Below, one piece after another: positions 1 through 6,793 of a stretch of DNA of 19,756 bases. The translations under genes were made by a program, and so were the position numbers. How positions within the stretch are numbered: the stretch's first letter is position 1; each line of letters begins with the position of its first letter. The notes beneath the pieces are model-generated. The model did not search any database and had not been told where the DNA came from. It saw only the letters and a list, made by a program, of their open reading frames with translations. The stretch lies in assembly GCA_016295225.1 (NCBI GenBank), contig JAEDLP010000022.1:1-19756 (forward strand), read 5' to 3'. The stretch comes from Oscillospiraceae bacterium (GTDB taxonomy: Bacteria > Bacillota > Clostridia > Oscillospirales > Oscillospiraceae).

Positions 1-72
1 GATCTGGAAAAATCCAGGCATATCAATGGTTTGCAAGCAGTCAGCAAGAGGCTTTATCCATACATTAAGCAT
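1..72 (-). CDS. possible 5' end of a gene running off the left edge
   Basis: An ATG at 72 on the minus strand overlaps the end of the DUF6414-like gene by 8 nt and opens a frame that stays open to the window edge (24 codons). Its translation begins MLNVWIKPLADCLQTIDMPG, which reads like ordinary protein. There is no good Shine-Dalgarno sequence, so translation would depend on coupling to the upstream gene. An open frame this short is expected by chance about a third of the time, so the call is weak. No function can be given. Confidence 0.3.
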   Translation of the reverse strand, partial: MLNVWIKPLADCLQTIDMPGFFQI

Positions 73-970
73 AAATTGCTACCGGAATAATAATTACAGC
101 GGGAGGAGCAATCATAAATTGTACATCAGGAAGGTTGAATGCAGCAAGCTCTTCGGCCTTAAACATTGATAAAAACTGCTCACGGGTAGTGTTGTCTAAT
201 ATATTTAATGTGGTTTTTCTTAGCAGATTTATTCCGTCCTCATCTTCTTTGCACACCCGAATAATTTTACCTAAAACCTTGAAGGTGCCTCCGATTAATT
301 CAGAAATATTATCATTAGCTAAATATTGTTCCTGCGCAGATAAAACGGCAGTTCCACCACTACTTTCCAAAATAAAGTCTACTGTTCCTGTATGCTTTAG
401 TTCATTTAGGAAAGATTGCATTTGTCGTACCGTTACATTGTCAGCGGCCTTCTTTTCAGAAGACGCTTTTTTGCTTCCCAACTGAGGCTTATCCGTGAAA
501 ATATCTGCCATTCTAAATACATCTATAAATTTTTCCATAATGTCAATCATTGGATTTTTCTGAAGTGCGCCTTCAATTTCGATAAAATCACCTGCTTTTA
601 TATTTGATATGTCTAAATTGTCACCAGATTTGCAAGTTAACAAGTTGCCATCAATAAGTTCGGATCTGAATTTAGACAACAAGGAAACATTTGTGTGGAC
701 TTTTTCGAGCTTTGTGTCCACTCCGGAAGTTGTTGACTTATCTTTTTGAAAACTACCTTCCAGTTGGATTTTTAATAGCTTGTCTAATATCGCTTTCGTA
801 GATATACCACCAGATAGTTTTCCAGTGCTTGATGATGCGTCCTGACTCGAGGAGGTAACTTCACTTACCATTGAAAAACCGTCTTCTATAATAGCAAGCA
901 TATCTAATACAGTTTTTTCGTTCAAATAGACGGGAATAATCAACTGGTCCGATGTAACTTTCTTATCCAT
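65..970 (-). CDS. DUF6414-like protein of unknown function
   Basis: This 301-aa protein is of unknown role. Its N-terminus (LIIPVYLNEKTVLDMLA) and its hydrophobic C-terminal end (VIIIPVAIYA) resemble what I remember of DUF6414 proteins, a bacterial family without known activity; the assignment is from memory and not certain. A Ser/Gly-rich stretch near residues 40-60 is followed by a mixed helical region, and a Lys-rich charged segment lies in the middle. There is no signal peptide and no clear membrane segment. I chose the ATG at 970 because GGAGGTGGAG lies 6 nt upstream; an in-frame GTG at 988 lies upstream of that SD, has none of its own, and is rejected. The gene is much more AT-rich than the core genes to its right, has its own sigma-A promoter and lies on the 3' side of a tRNA gene, which suggests acquisition by transfer. 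Confidence 0.75.
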   Translation of the reverse strand: MDKKVTSDQLIIPVYLNEKTVLDMLAIIEDGFSMVSEVTSSSQDASSSTGKLSGGISTKAILDKLLKIQLEGSFQKDKSTTSGVDTKLEKVHTNVSLLSKFRSELIDGNLLTCKSGDNLDISNIKAGDFIEIEGALQKNPMIDIMEKFIDVFRMADIFTDKPQLGSKKASSEKKAADNVTVRQMQSFLNELKHTGTVDFILESSGGTAVLSAQEQYLANDNISELIGGTFKVLGKIIRVCKEDEDGINLLRKTTLNILDNTTREQFLSMFKAEELAAFNLPDVQFMIAPPAVIIIPVAIYA

Positions 971-1015
971 ACGTATCTCCACCTCCACTAAAATCGCAAC
1001 TTAATATTTCAATTT

Positions 1016-1044
1016 ATTATATCATATTGGGAAAATCTTGTCAC
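1016..1044 (-). promoter_or_regulatory. sigma-A promoter for the DUF6414-like gene
   Basis: On the minus strand a -35 GTGACA (1039-1044) and a perfect -10 TATAAT (1016-1021) are separated by 17 bp. Transcription would start near 1009, leaving a leader of about 40 nt before the ATG at 970. Confidence 0.7.
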
Positions 1045-1122
1045 TCAATTTTGCTTTCGAGTGTAATTATAGGATTTCCGTTCAAAAGCATTCCTCCAAA
1101 CCCACACAAACACAAGCATAGC

Positions 1123-1153
1123 AAAAGACCGCCGACAAAAGTCGACGGTCTTT
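1123..1153 (-). terminator. intrinsic terminator after tRNA-Pro
   Basis: On the minus strand GACCGTCGAC and GTCGGCGGTC form a 10-bp stem (one G-U pair) around a TTTT loop, followed by TTTT. It lies directly 3' of the tRNA gene and fits termination of the tRNA transcript. Confidence 0.8.
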
Positions 1154-1157
1154 CTGA

Positions 1158-1234
1158 TGGTCCGAGTGGCGGGATTCGAACCCACGGCCTCTTGGACCCG
1201 AACCAAGCGCGATACCAAGCTTCGCCACACCCGG
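1158..1234 (-). tRNA. tRNA-Pro (anticodon CGG)
   Basis: The minus strand folds as a complete 77-nt tRNA. The acceptor arms CCGGGTG and CACTCGG pair with one G-U, the D stem is GCGA/TCGC, the anticodon stem is CTTGG/CCAAG around loop TTCGGGT, and the T loop carries GGTTCGAATCC. The anticodon CGG reads proline CCG codons. CCA is encoded at the 3' end (1158-1160). It stands alone, with its own terminator. Its 3' end faces the AT-rich accessory DNA at the left of the window. Confidence 0.95.
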
Positions 1235-1313
1235 ATATTGCTATCCTAAATTAAGCTATCCCATTATACTCAAGCCGCCTTGGAATGTCAAGGAAAAGAC
1301 CGGATTTTTCTCC

Positions 1314-1343
1314 CGCATATTCCGCGCCCTTGTCCCATAGACA
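1314..1343 (+). promoter_or_regulatory. candidate sigma-E (mother-cell) promoter
   Basis: CGCATATT (1314-1321), 14 bp, then CATAGACA (1336-1343). The sigma-E consensus I recall is GKMATATT, 14-15 bp, CATACAMT: 7 of 8 match at -35 and 6 of 8 at -10, with correct spacing. It lies 34 nt ahead of the SpoIVFA-position gene. In B. subtilis the spoIVF operon is sigma-E dependent, which fits the proteins encoded here. Confidence 0.45.
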
Positions 1344-1376
1344 TGAAGAAAGAACAAGGGAAAGGGGGCGTGAGCG

Positions 1377-1760
1377 ATGGCAGAAAAACGGACAGGAAAG
1401 CCCAAAGGGAAAAAGGAACCCCTCTCCGACGGGGAGCGGCGGCGTCTGCGGCAGCTGGTGGTCTGCGTGCTCCTCTTCGGCGTCGTGTTCGTGGGCCGGG
1501 GCGTGGATTTGGGGCCGCTGTCCCGGGTGTCCTCCACGGTGAGCGAGCTGGTCCGGTCGGACACGGATTTCCAGGCGGTCTTTGCCCGGATGGGGGAGTC
1601 CTTCTCCCAGGGCGAGGCGGTGGAGACCTTTCACGCGCTGTGGGGCTCGGTGTTTTCCGACAAGGAGGGGTCTCCCGCCGGGGACCCGGCCCGAGAGGAG
1701 AGTCAGGAAACGGGGCAGACGGATACAGGGGGTGAGAATGGCGCGTCGCAAGGTACATAG
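1377..1760 (+). CDS. small membrane protein in the SpoIVFA position
   Basis: This 127-aa protein has a basic N-terminus (Lys/Arg-rich, residues 1-25), one membrane helix (about 26-42) and an outer part ending in a low-complexity acidic/Gly/Ser tail. The ATG at 1377 follows AAAGGGGG. Its end overlaps the next gene, a SpoIVFB-like protease, by 23 nt, so the two are probably translated together. In Bacillus, SpoIVFA is a one-helix membrane partner that anchors and inhibits SpoIVFB, but it carries an M23-like (LytM) domain that is absent here. The shared topology and gene order make it a candidate reduced partner of the protease; sequence similarity to SpoIVFA is not evident to me. It could also be an unrelated clade-specific protein. 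Confidence 0.7.
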   Translation: MAEKRTGKPKGKKEPLSDGERRRLRQLVVCVLLFGVVFVGRGVDLGPLSRVSSTVSELVRSDTDFQAVFARMGESFSQGEAVETFHALWGSVFSDKEGSPAGDPAREESQETGQTDTGGENGASQGT

Positions 1761-2340
1761 CACCGGCGGATTCTGGCTGGTTTTGGGGGCGCTGCTGCTG
1801 GCGGCGTCCCTTCGGCTTCTATTCTGGTTTCTGGTGGCCTGCCTGGTCCATGAGCTGGGACACTGGGGGGCCATCCGCGCCCTGGGCGGCCGGGTGGGGG
1901 AGTTCCGCCTCACCGGGGTGGGGGCGGTGATCTTTCCCGCCCGGGCCAGGATGTTTTCCTACTGGGAGGAGTGTCTGGTGGCCCTGGCCGGCCCGGCGGC
2001 CAGCCTGCTTCTGGCCCTGGCGGTGGGAAGCTGGGGGCGGTGGCTGGGGAGCGAGGACGCCTATCTGCTCACCGGCGTGAGTCTGGTCCTGGGGCTGTTC
2101 AACCTGCTGCCCGCCGATCCTCTGGACGGCAGCCGGGCCTTCCGGGCGGTCTTTGCCCAGCTGGCGGGTCCCGACTGGGGCGACCGGCTGGAAGGGGTCC
2201 TGACCCGGGTCCTGGGGGGACTGCTGCTGGGTGTTGGCCTGTGGGTCCTGAGCAAAACGGGAAACTTCATGCTGGCCCTCTGCGGCGGATGGCTCCTCTG
2301 CCGGGAGATCAAAGGAACAGAACGAGGCGGGGCGGGGTGA
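1738..2340 (+). CDS. SpoIVFB-like site-2 protease (M50 family)
   Basis: This 200-aa polytopic membrane zinc protease carries HELGH at residues 38-42 (zinc ligands H38 and H42, catalytic E39) and the second M50 signature NLLPADPLDG at 122-131, whose D130 is the third ligand. Several hydrophobic helices surround these motifs. SpoIVFB cleaves pro-sigma-K in the mother cell during sporulation; length and motif spacing fit that subtype, and the sigma-E-like promoter and small membrane partner upstream support it. The substrate itself is inferred. The start at ATG 1738 follows GGGGGTG; the frame is open further upstream, but that part is a shadow of the preceding gene. The stop codon lies in the loop of a terminator, so this two-gene unit ends here. 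Confidence 0.85.
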   Translation: MARRKVHSTGGFWLVLGALLLAASLRLLFWFLVACLVHELGHWGAIRALGGRVGEFRLTGVGAVIFPARARMFSYWEECLVALAGPAASLLLALAVGSWGRWLGSEDAYLLTGVSLVLGLFNLLPADPLDGSRAFRAVFAQLAGPDWGDRLEGVLTRVLGGLLLGVGLWVLSKTGNFMLALCGGWLLCREIKGTERGGAG

Positions 2341-2357
2341 AGCTGCCCCGCCTTTTT
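2325..2357 (+). terminator. intrinsic terminator of the spoIVF-like unit
   Basis: AGGCGGGGC (2325-2333) pairs with GCCCCGCCT (2345-2353) around an 11-nt loop, followed by a T run to 2357. The stop codon of the protease gene (2338-2340) is in the loop. Confidence 0.8.
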
Positions 2358-2358
2358 C

Positions 2359-2387
2359 TTGCCAGACGGATACTTTTTTGATATAAT
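2359..2387 (+). promoter_or_regulatory. sigma-A promoter of the scpAB operon
   Basis: TTGCCA (2359-2364), 17 bp, TATAAT (2382-2387). It begins 2 nt after the T run of the preceding terminator, so the next operon is transcribed independently of the sporulation unit. The leader is about 75 nt. Confidence 0.75.
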
Positions 2388-2467
2388 TTACTATCAAATC
2401 TTCCAATGGCTTCACATCTTGTGTAAATACAGACATTCATTGGCATACTGGTGAGAGGAGAAACGAT

Positions 2468-3151
2468 ATGAGCCTTATCCATGGGATCGACTGGCAGGGG
2501 ATGGGTACTATGATTTTACGCATCGCAGCCATCCTGCTGTGCCTGGTGGTCCACGAGGTCTGCCACGGCCTGGCGGCCTACAAGCTGGGCGATCCCACCG
2601 CGAAAATGAACCATCGGCTGTCCCTGAATCCCCTCCACCATCTGGACGTGTTCGGCCTGCTGATGATGGTCACCGTGGGCTTTGGCTGGGCCAAGCCCGT
2701 GCCGGTGGACCCCCGGTATTTCAAAAAGCCCAAGCAGGGCATGGCCATCACGTCCCTGGCGGGGCCCTTTTCCAACTTCGTCCTGGCCTATCTGGCCGCC
2801 ATCGGGGCCAACGCCCTGGCGGCGGTGATGACCGTCCGGGGGGAGACCGCCGGGGTCTTCCTGGCCTTCCAGTTCTGCTACCTGCTGGTGCTGCTGAACA
2901 TCGGTCTGGGGGTCTTTAACCTGATCCCCTTCCCGCCTCTGGACGGCTCCAAGGTGGTGGCTATGTTCCTGCCCGACCGCCTGTACATCCGGTGGATGCA
3001 GCTGGAGCGGTACGGCATGATTATCCTCATGGCCGTTCTGTGGTTCGGTTGGTTCGACGGGTTCCTGGACGGCGCCCGGACGGTCCTCACCAACTTCATG
3101 TTCACCTGTTCCGAGTTCGCCTTCTACGGCGTCCTCGGCCTGCTGGGGTGA
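2468..3151 (+). CDS. site-2 protease family membrane protein (M50, YwhC-like)
   Basis: This 227-aa membrane metalloprotease has HEVCH at residues 29-33, the conserved SLAGPFSNF segment near 96-104 and NLIPFPPLDGSKV from 151, with D159 as likely third zinc ligand. A GWAKPVPV segment (73-80) is typical of the short S2P subgroup that includes B. subtilis YwhC. Its substrate is unknown. SD GAGAGGAG lies about 6 nt before ATG 2468. It heads the operon and is followed 6 nt later by scpA, a gene order I recall from many Clostridia. It differs clearly from the SpoIVFB-like protease just upstream (extra residues, different membrane segments), so the pair is not a recent duplication. Confidence 0.88.
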   Translation: MSLIHGIDWQGMGTMILRIAAILLCLVVHEVCHGLAAYKLGDPTAKMNHRLSLNPLHHLDVFGLLMMVTVGFGWAKPVPVDPRYFKKPKQGMAITSLAGPFSNFVLAYLAAIGANALAAVMTVRGETAGVFLAFQFCYLLVLLNIGLGVFNLIPFPPLDGSKVVAMFLPDRLYIRWMQLERYGMIILMAVLWFGWFDGFLDGARTVLTNFMFTCSEFAFYGVLGLLG

Positions 3152-3157
3152 CAGCCT

Positions 3158-3919
3158 GTGGAGCGGCCGGTCTACTACATTAAGGGCGTGGTGAAGGAGA
3201 AGACCCGGGAGGCCGGGGACTTTGTTGGCCCCCTGGATCTTATTCTCCACCTGCTGCGAAAAAATAAGATCGCCATCCGGGACATCCCCCTGGCCGACCT
3301 GCTGGACCAGTATCTGGCCTGGGTGTCCGCCCGGAGGGAGATGGACCTGGAGGTGGCGGGGGAGTTTATCGCCATGGCCTCCCATCTGATGCTCCTGAAG
3401 ACCCGGATGCTCCTCCACGAGGAGGATCAGGAGACGTTGGACGAAATGGAGGAGCTGATGGCCTCCCTGGAAGCCCGGGAGCGCCACGCCGCACTGCCCT
3501 GCATCCGGGCCGTCCTGCCCCAGCTGGGAGACCGGTTCGAGGCGGGCAAGGACGCCTTCCCCAAGGGGCCGGAGTCCGCCTTTGCCCGGCGGGTCTACCG
3601 CTACGAGCACAAGGGGGAGGATCTGATCCGGGCCATGGAGGCCTGGCGGCAGCGCCGGGGACGGGCCATGCCCCCGGACTGGAAGGAATTCCAGGCGGTG
3701 GTCCGCCGGGAGCCCTACCAGGTGGAGCGAAAAGCCGCCCAGCTGCTGGAGGAACTCCGGGCCGGGGGGACAACCTCCCTGTCGGCCCTGGTGGCCCGCA
3801 GCCACAGCCGGTCGGAGGTCACGGCGGTCTTTCTGGCTCTGCTGGAGCTCTGCCGGGGGGGGAAGGTCCACCTGGCCGGCACCATGGAGGAGCCGTTGAT
3901 TTCAGCCTGGGAGGAATGA
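3158..3919 (+). CDS. scpA: segregation and condensation protein A
   Basis: ScpA is the kleisin subunit that bridges the SMC ATPase dimer and binds ScpB; the SMC-ScpAB complex compacts and separates replicated chromosomes on the nucleoid. The 253-aa length is normal. The N-terminal signature DFVGPLDLILHLLRKNKIAI, followed by a predicted helix with LADLLDQYL, is the conserved SMC-neck binding region; the central part is charged and helical (EEDQETLDEMEELM), and the C-terminal winged-helix region ends near residue 250. The start is GTG at 3158, 8 nt after GGGGTGA, which overlaps the previous stop. scpB follows 10 nt downstream, the standard pair. Confidence 0.95.
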   Translation: MERPVYYIKGVVKEKTREAGDFVGPLDLILHLLRKNKIAIRDIPLADLLDQYLAWVSARREMDLEVAGEFIAMASHLMLLKTRMLLHEEDQETLDEMEELMASLEARERHAALPCIRAVLPQLGDRFEAGKDAFPKGPESAFARRVYRYEHKGEDLIRAMEAWRQRRGRAMPPDWKEFQAVVRREPYQVERKAAQLLEELRAGGTTSLSALVARSHSRSEVTAVFLALLELCRGGKVHLAGTMEEPLISAWEE

Positions 3920-3929
3920 ATAAGGAGGG

Positions 3930-4475
3930 ATGGCCTTGGAACATGAGAAAGTGAAACACGGCGTGGAGGCCATCCTGTTCGCCTTGGGGGAACCGGTTCC
4001 CCAGGACAAGCTGGCCGAGGCACTGAACGCATCTCCCTATCAGATCGAGGAGGCCTGTCAGGCCCTGGGCCGGGATTATGAAAAACGGTCGGCCGGCATC
4101 CGCCTCTTCCGTCTGGAGGAGAGCTGGCAGCTGGTCTCCGACCCGGCGTGGGGGGAGACCATCCGGCAGGTCCTGTCCCGGAAGAAGCCGGACAAGCTCT
4201 CTCCGGCGGCACTGGAGACCCTGGCGGTCGTCGCCTATTTCCAGCCGGTGACCCGGGTCTATATTGACCAGGTCCGGGGGGTGGACTGCGCCCACTCCCT
4301 GTCCCTGCTCCTGGACCGGGAGCTGGTGGAACCCTGCGGCAATCTGGACGCCCCGGGGCGTCCCATCCTCTACCGGACCACCCCGGCCTTCCTGCGGTCC
4401 TTCGGCCTGACCTCCCTGGAGGATCTGCCCCCTCTGCCCGAGGGGGACAAAGCGGAAGGGGGGACGGAGCCATGA
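3930..4475 (+). CDS. scpB: segregation and condensation protein B
   Basis: ScpB is the tandem winged-helix partner (KITE protein) that dimerises and binds the middle of ScpA in the SMC complex. The protein is 181 aa, normal for the family. The region HGVEAILFALGEPVP at the N-terminus and the motif LSPAALETLAVVAYFQPVTR (second winged helix) are diagnostic. The start is ambiguous: AAGGAGGG directly abuts the ATG at 3930 with no spacing, while an in-frame TTG at 3936 stands 6 nt from it, so initiation may really occur at TTG, two codons later. The stop overlaps the next start as ATGA. Confidence 0.95.
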   Translation: MALEHEKVKHGVEAILFALGEPVPQDKLAEALNASPYQIEEACQALGRDYEKRSAGIRLFRLEESWQLVSDPAWGETIRQVLSRKKPDKLSPAALETLAVVAYFQPVTRVYIDQVRGVDCAHSLSLLLDRELVEPCGNLDAPGRPILYRTTPAFLRSFGLTSLEDLPPLPEGDKAEGGTEP

Positions 4476-5167
4476 TTGGATGGATTCTTTTGGCTGTCCT
4501 GGCGCTCCTCATCCTCCTGGCCTTCGTTGTCCGGCTGGGGGTTCTGGCCTGCTATGACCAGAGCGGCCCCTGGGTGAAGATTCGGGTGGGTCCCAAGGAC
4601 ATCCAGGTCTTTCCCATGAAAAAAGACCCGGACAAGGAAGCGAAAAAGAAGCGGAAGCAGGAGGCCAAGACTGCCAAAAAAGCCGCCAAGAAGGGGGACA
4701 AGCCCTCCAAGGAGCCGGTAAAACGGGACATGGGCGGGATTCTGGATCTGGTCTGGGATCTGCTGCCCGTGGTGGGAGAGGCTGTCGGCCGCTTCCGGCG
4801 CAAGCTCCGGATCGACGATCTGACCATCGATGTGACCTGGGCGGAGGAGGACCCCGCCGACGCGGGCATCCACTACGGCCAGGGCTGGGCGGTCATCGAG
4901 GCCCTCCTGGCCTTCCTGGAAGCCAACTTTATCATCAAAAACCGGCAGGTGGCCCTCTATGTGGACTTCCTGACCGAGAAACCCCGGGTATACATCCGGG
5001 CGGGCCTGTCCCTGACCCTGGCCCAGCTGATGGGCATTGCCCTGTCGGCAGGGTTCGGGGCCTTGAAGGTCCTGTGGAACCATCGGAACACCATCAAACC
5101 GGCCAGACCGGCGGCTCAAGAAAAGAAAGGGGAAGTCAACCATGGAAAAGAATCATCCTGTCAATGA
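4472..5167 (+). CDS. DUF2953 domain protein (YtfI type)
   Basis: This 231-aa protein has an N-terminal membrane helix (about residues 3-25), a very Lys-rich linker (about 50-80) and a globular C-terminal part, matching the DUF2953 architecture. In B. subtilis the equivalent gene ytfI directly precedes ytfJ (gerW), and the same pair is found here, supporting a role linked to the spore or forespore membrane. Its molecular function is not known. The start ATG overlaps the scpB stop by 4 nt, and the 3' end overlaps gerW by 26 nt, so all three are probably translated together. Confidence 0.85.
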   Translation: MIGWILLAVLALLILLAFVVRLGVLACYDQSGPWVKIRVGPKDIQVFPMKKDPDKEAKKKRKQEAKTAKKAAKKGDKPSKEPVKRDMGGILDLVWDLLPVVGEAVGRFRRKLRIDDLTIDVTWAEEDPADAGIHYGQGWAVIEALLAFLEANFIIKNRQVALYVDFLTEKPRVYIRAGLSLTLAQLMGIALSAGFGALKVLWNHRNTIKPARPAAQEKKGEVNHGKESSCQ

Positions 5168-5537
5168 ACTGATGGCCAGCACCATCCAGAAGATCCGCGA
5201 GACGGTGGACGCCAACACGGTGGTGGGAGATCCCATCGTGGTGGAGGACGTCACCATCATTCCTGTGTCCAAGATCTCCTTTGGATTCGGCACCGGCGGC
5301 ACGGAGCTTCCCGCCAAGCCGGACAAGGGCAATCCCTTCGGCGGCGGCGGCGGCGCCGGGGTGAAGGTGATCCCCGTGTGCTTCCTGGTGGTCAGCGGCG
5401 GCAATGTGAAGGTTCTGCCCATGGCGGCCCCCGCCGAGAACAGCGTGGACCGCATTGTGGAAAAAATTCCCGAGATTATGACCATGGTCACCGACTTCAA
5501 GGACAAAAAGAAGGGCAAGACCACGGATAACCCGTGA
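5142..5537 (+). CDS. gerW: GerW family sporulation protein (YtfJ)
   Basis: This 131-aa protein has the family pattern: conserved N-terminal VVGDPIVVEDVTIIPVSKIS, then FGFGTGG, a glycine run (residues about 66-71) and GVKVIPVCFLVV. GerW/YtfJ is made during sporulation in B. subtilis and is needed for normal germination with alanine; its biochemical action is unclear. The start ATG 5142 follows GAAAGGGGAAG inside the end of the DUF2953 gene. The GGCGGCGGCGGC stretch codes for the normal glycine loop of the family and is not a repeat insertion. Its stop lies 5 nt before a hairpin that covers the next ribosome-binding site. Confidence 0.92.
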   Translation: MEKNHPVNELMASTIQKIRETVDANTVVGDPIVVEDVTIIPVSKISFGFGTGGTELPAKPDKGNPFGGGGGAGVKVIPVCFLVVSGGNVKVLPMAAPAENSVDRIVEKIPEIMTMVTDFKDKKKGKTTDNP

Positions 5538-5542
5538 GAAAA

Positions 5543-5580
5543 CCCTCCATACTAACGGTATCCTTTGTTTGTATGGAGGG
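5543..5580 (+). promoter_or_regulatory. hairpin hiding the ribosome-binding site of the carboxypeptidase gene
   Basis: CCCTCCATAC (5543-5552) and GTATGGAGGG (5571-5580) are perfect 10-bp complements with an 18-nt loop. The SD GGAGGG (5575-5580) for the GTG at 5588 is fully within the right arm. There is no T run, so it is not a terminator. gerW ends at 5537; a ribosome finishing there would cover the left arm and could free the SD, which suggests translational coupling. Confidence 0.6.
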
Positions 5581-5587
5581 AAACCTT

Positions 5588-6718
5588 GTGGGAAGAAAAC
5601 TGATCGCTCTGGCGGCGCTCTGCGTCCTCTGGCCGGGGCTGCTGATCCATACCATGGCGGCGGAGGCGCCGGCGGTTTCCGCGGCCTCCGCTGTTTTGCT
5701 GGACGCGGAGTCCGGCCGCATCCTCTATGCCCGGAATGAGAACGAGAAGCGGGCCATCGCCAGCATCACCAAGCTCATGACTGCCCTGGTGGCGGCGGAA
5801 TATCTGGACGACCTGTCCCAGACCATCACCATCCAAAAGGAATGGACGGGCATCGAGGGAACCTCCCTCTACCTCAAGGCGGGGGAGGAGATCTCCCTGG
5901 AGACCCTGCTCTACGGCCTCCTCCTTCACTCGGGCAACGACGCGGCGGTGGCCCTGGCCGTCCACTGCGCCGGGGATGTGGAGACCTTCGTGGGCTGGAT
6001 GAACCAGCGGGCCAGGGACCTGGGGATGACGGGGACCCACTTCTCCGACCCCAACGGCCTGGGGGATGAGGAGCACTACTCCACCGCCCTGGACATGGCC
6101 CGGCTGGGAGCCGCCTGTCTGAAAAACCCGGTGGTGGCAAAAATCGTCGCCACCAAGTCCATCGTCCTGGAGGGGCGGAGCTTCACCAACCACAATAAGC
6201 TCCTGTGGCAGTACGAGGGCTGTACTGGCATGAAGACGGGCTACACCCGGCAGGCCGGGCGGACCCTGGTGTCCAGCGCGGAGCGGGACGGCCAGAAGCT
6301 GGTCTGCGTGACCCTCAGCGACGGGAACGACTGGGCGGACCACAAGGCCCTGCTGGACTACGGCTTCGAGACCTACCCCCGTCGGGTGCTGGCGGAGGAA
6401 GGGGGGACCCTTCGCCGGATGACGGTGGAGGAAAGCCTTCTGCGTCAGGTTCCCGTGGTGGCCCGGGACACGGTGGCCTATCCCCTGAAGGAAGGGGAGC
6501 AGGTCACGGCGAAGATCCAGCTGCCCAAAACCGCCCGGGCCCCGGTGACCCAGGGGGAGATCGCGGGGACGGTGACCTTCTACAAGGGAGAGCGGCAGGT
6601 GGGCCGGACCTACCTGGTCTGGGGGAAGTCCGCCGGGCAGGATGTGATCAGCCGGGCATCCACCCGATCGCCCCTGGGGATGCTGAAGAGATGGGCGGGC
6701 GAAGAATCAACCGCGTGA
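5588..6718 (+). CDS. D-alanyl-D-alanine carboxypeptidase (S11 family, DacB/DacF type)
   Basis: This exported penicillin-binding protein of 376 aa trims D-Ala from peptidoglycan stem peptides. Counting from GTG 5588, the signal peptide spans about residues 1-25, the active-site SITK motif is at 59-62, SGN at 115-117 and KTG at 216-218, so all catalytic residues are present. A C-terminal beta-rich PBP5-type domain follows (about 270-350). GTG 5588 is preferred because GGAGGG lies 7 nt upstream; a longer frame from GTG 5534 overlaps gerW but has no SD and would put 18 residues before the signal peptide. B. subtilis has dacB (spore cortex) between scpAB and rluB, and the same order here suggests a DacB role in spore cortex maturation. 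Sequence alone does not separate DacB from DacF or DacA. Confidence 0.92.
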   Translation: MGRKLIALAALCVLWPGLLIHTMAAEAPAVSAASAVLLDAESGRILYARNENEKRAIASITKLMTALVAAEYLDDLSQTITIQKEWTGIEGTSLYLKAGEEISLETLLYGLLLHSGNDAAVALAVHCAGDVETFVGWMNQRARDLGMTGTHFSDPNGLGDEEHYSTALDMARLGAACLKNPVVAKIVATKSIVLEGRSFTNHNKLLWQYEGCTGMKTGYTRQAGRTLVSSAERDGQKLVCVTLSDGNDWADHKALLDYGFETYPRRVLAEEGGTLRRMTVEESLLRQVPVVARDTVAYPLKEGEQVTAKIQLPKTARAPVTQGEIAGTVTFYKGERQVGRTYLVWGKSAGQDVISRASTRSPLGMLKRWAGEESTA

Positions 6719-6737
6719 GGGCATCGCTGCGTTGAAC

Positions 6738-6759
6738 GGCGGGGTCAGGGGACCCCGCC
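6738..6759. repeat. GC-rich hairpin, REP-like
   Basis: GGCGGGGTC (6738-6746) and GACCCCGCC (6751-6759) form a perfect 9-bp stem with loop AGGG, between the carboxypeptidase gene and rluB. It is not followed by T residues, so it is a poor terminator. Short GC-rich palindromes of this style recur between genes in related genomes as far as I recall; here only one copy is visible. Confidence 0.5.
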
Positions 6760-6793
6760 CTACCTATTACAGGAATGAAACAAGGAGGCGGTC

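Noticed and set aside
970..988. GTG start for the DUF6414-like gene at 988
   Set aside because: The GTG and the next codons are the Shine-Dalgarno sequence of the ATG at 970.
1327..1360. Inverted repeat CCCTTGT/ACAAGGG before the SpoIVFA-position gene
   Set aside because: Only 7 bp with a 20-nt loop and overlapping the sigma-E-like promoter; too weak to list as a separate regulatory hairpin.
2516..3871. Long minus-strand open frame of 451 codons opposite the second protease and scpA
   Set aside because: It is a shadow of two recognised genes in GC-rich DNA, full of His/Gln/Gly/Pro, has no recognisable domain and spans two unrelated genes.
5341..5358. GGC repeat tract in gerW
   Set aside because: It encodes the normal glycine loop of GerW proteins and is not a mobile or variable repeat as far as can be seen.
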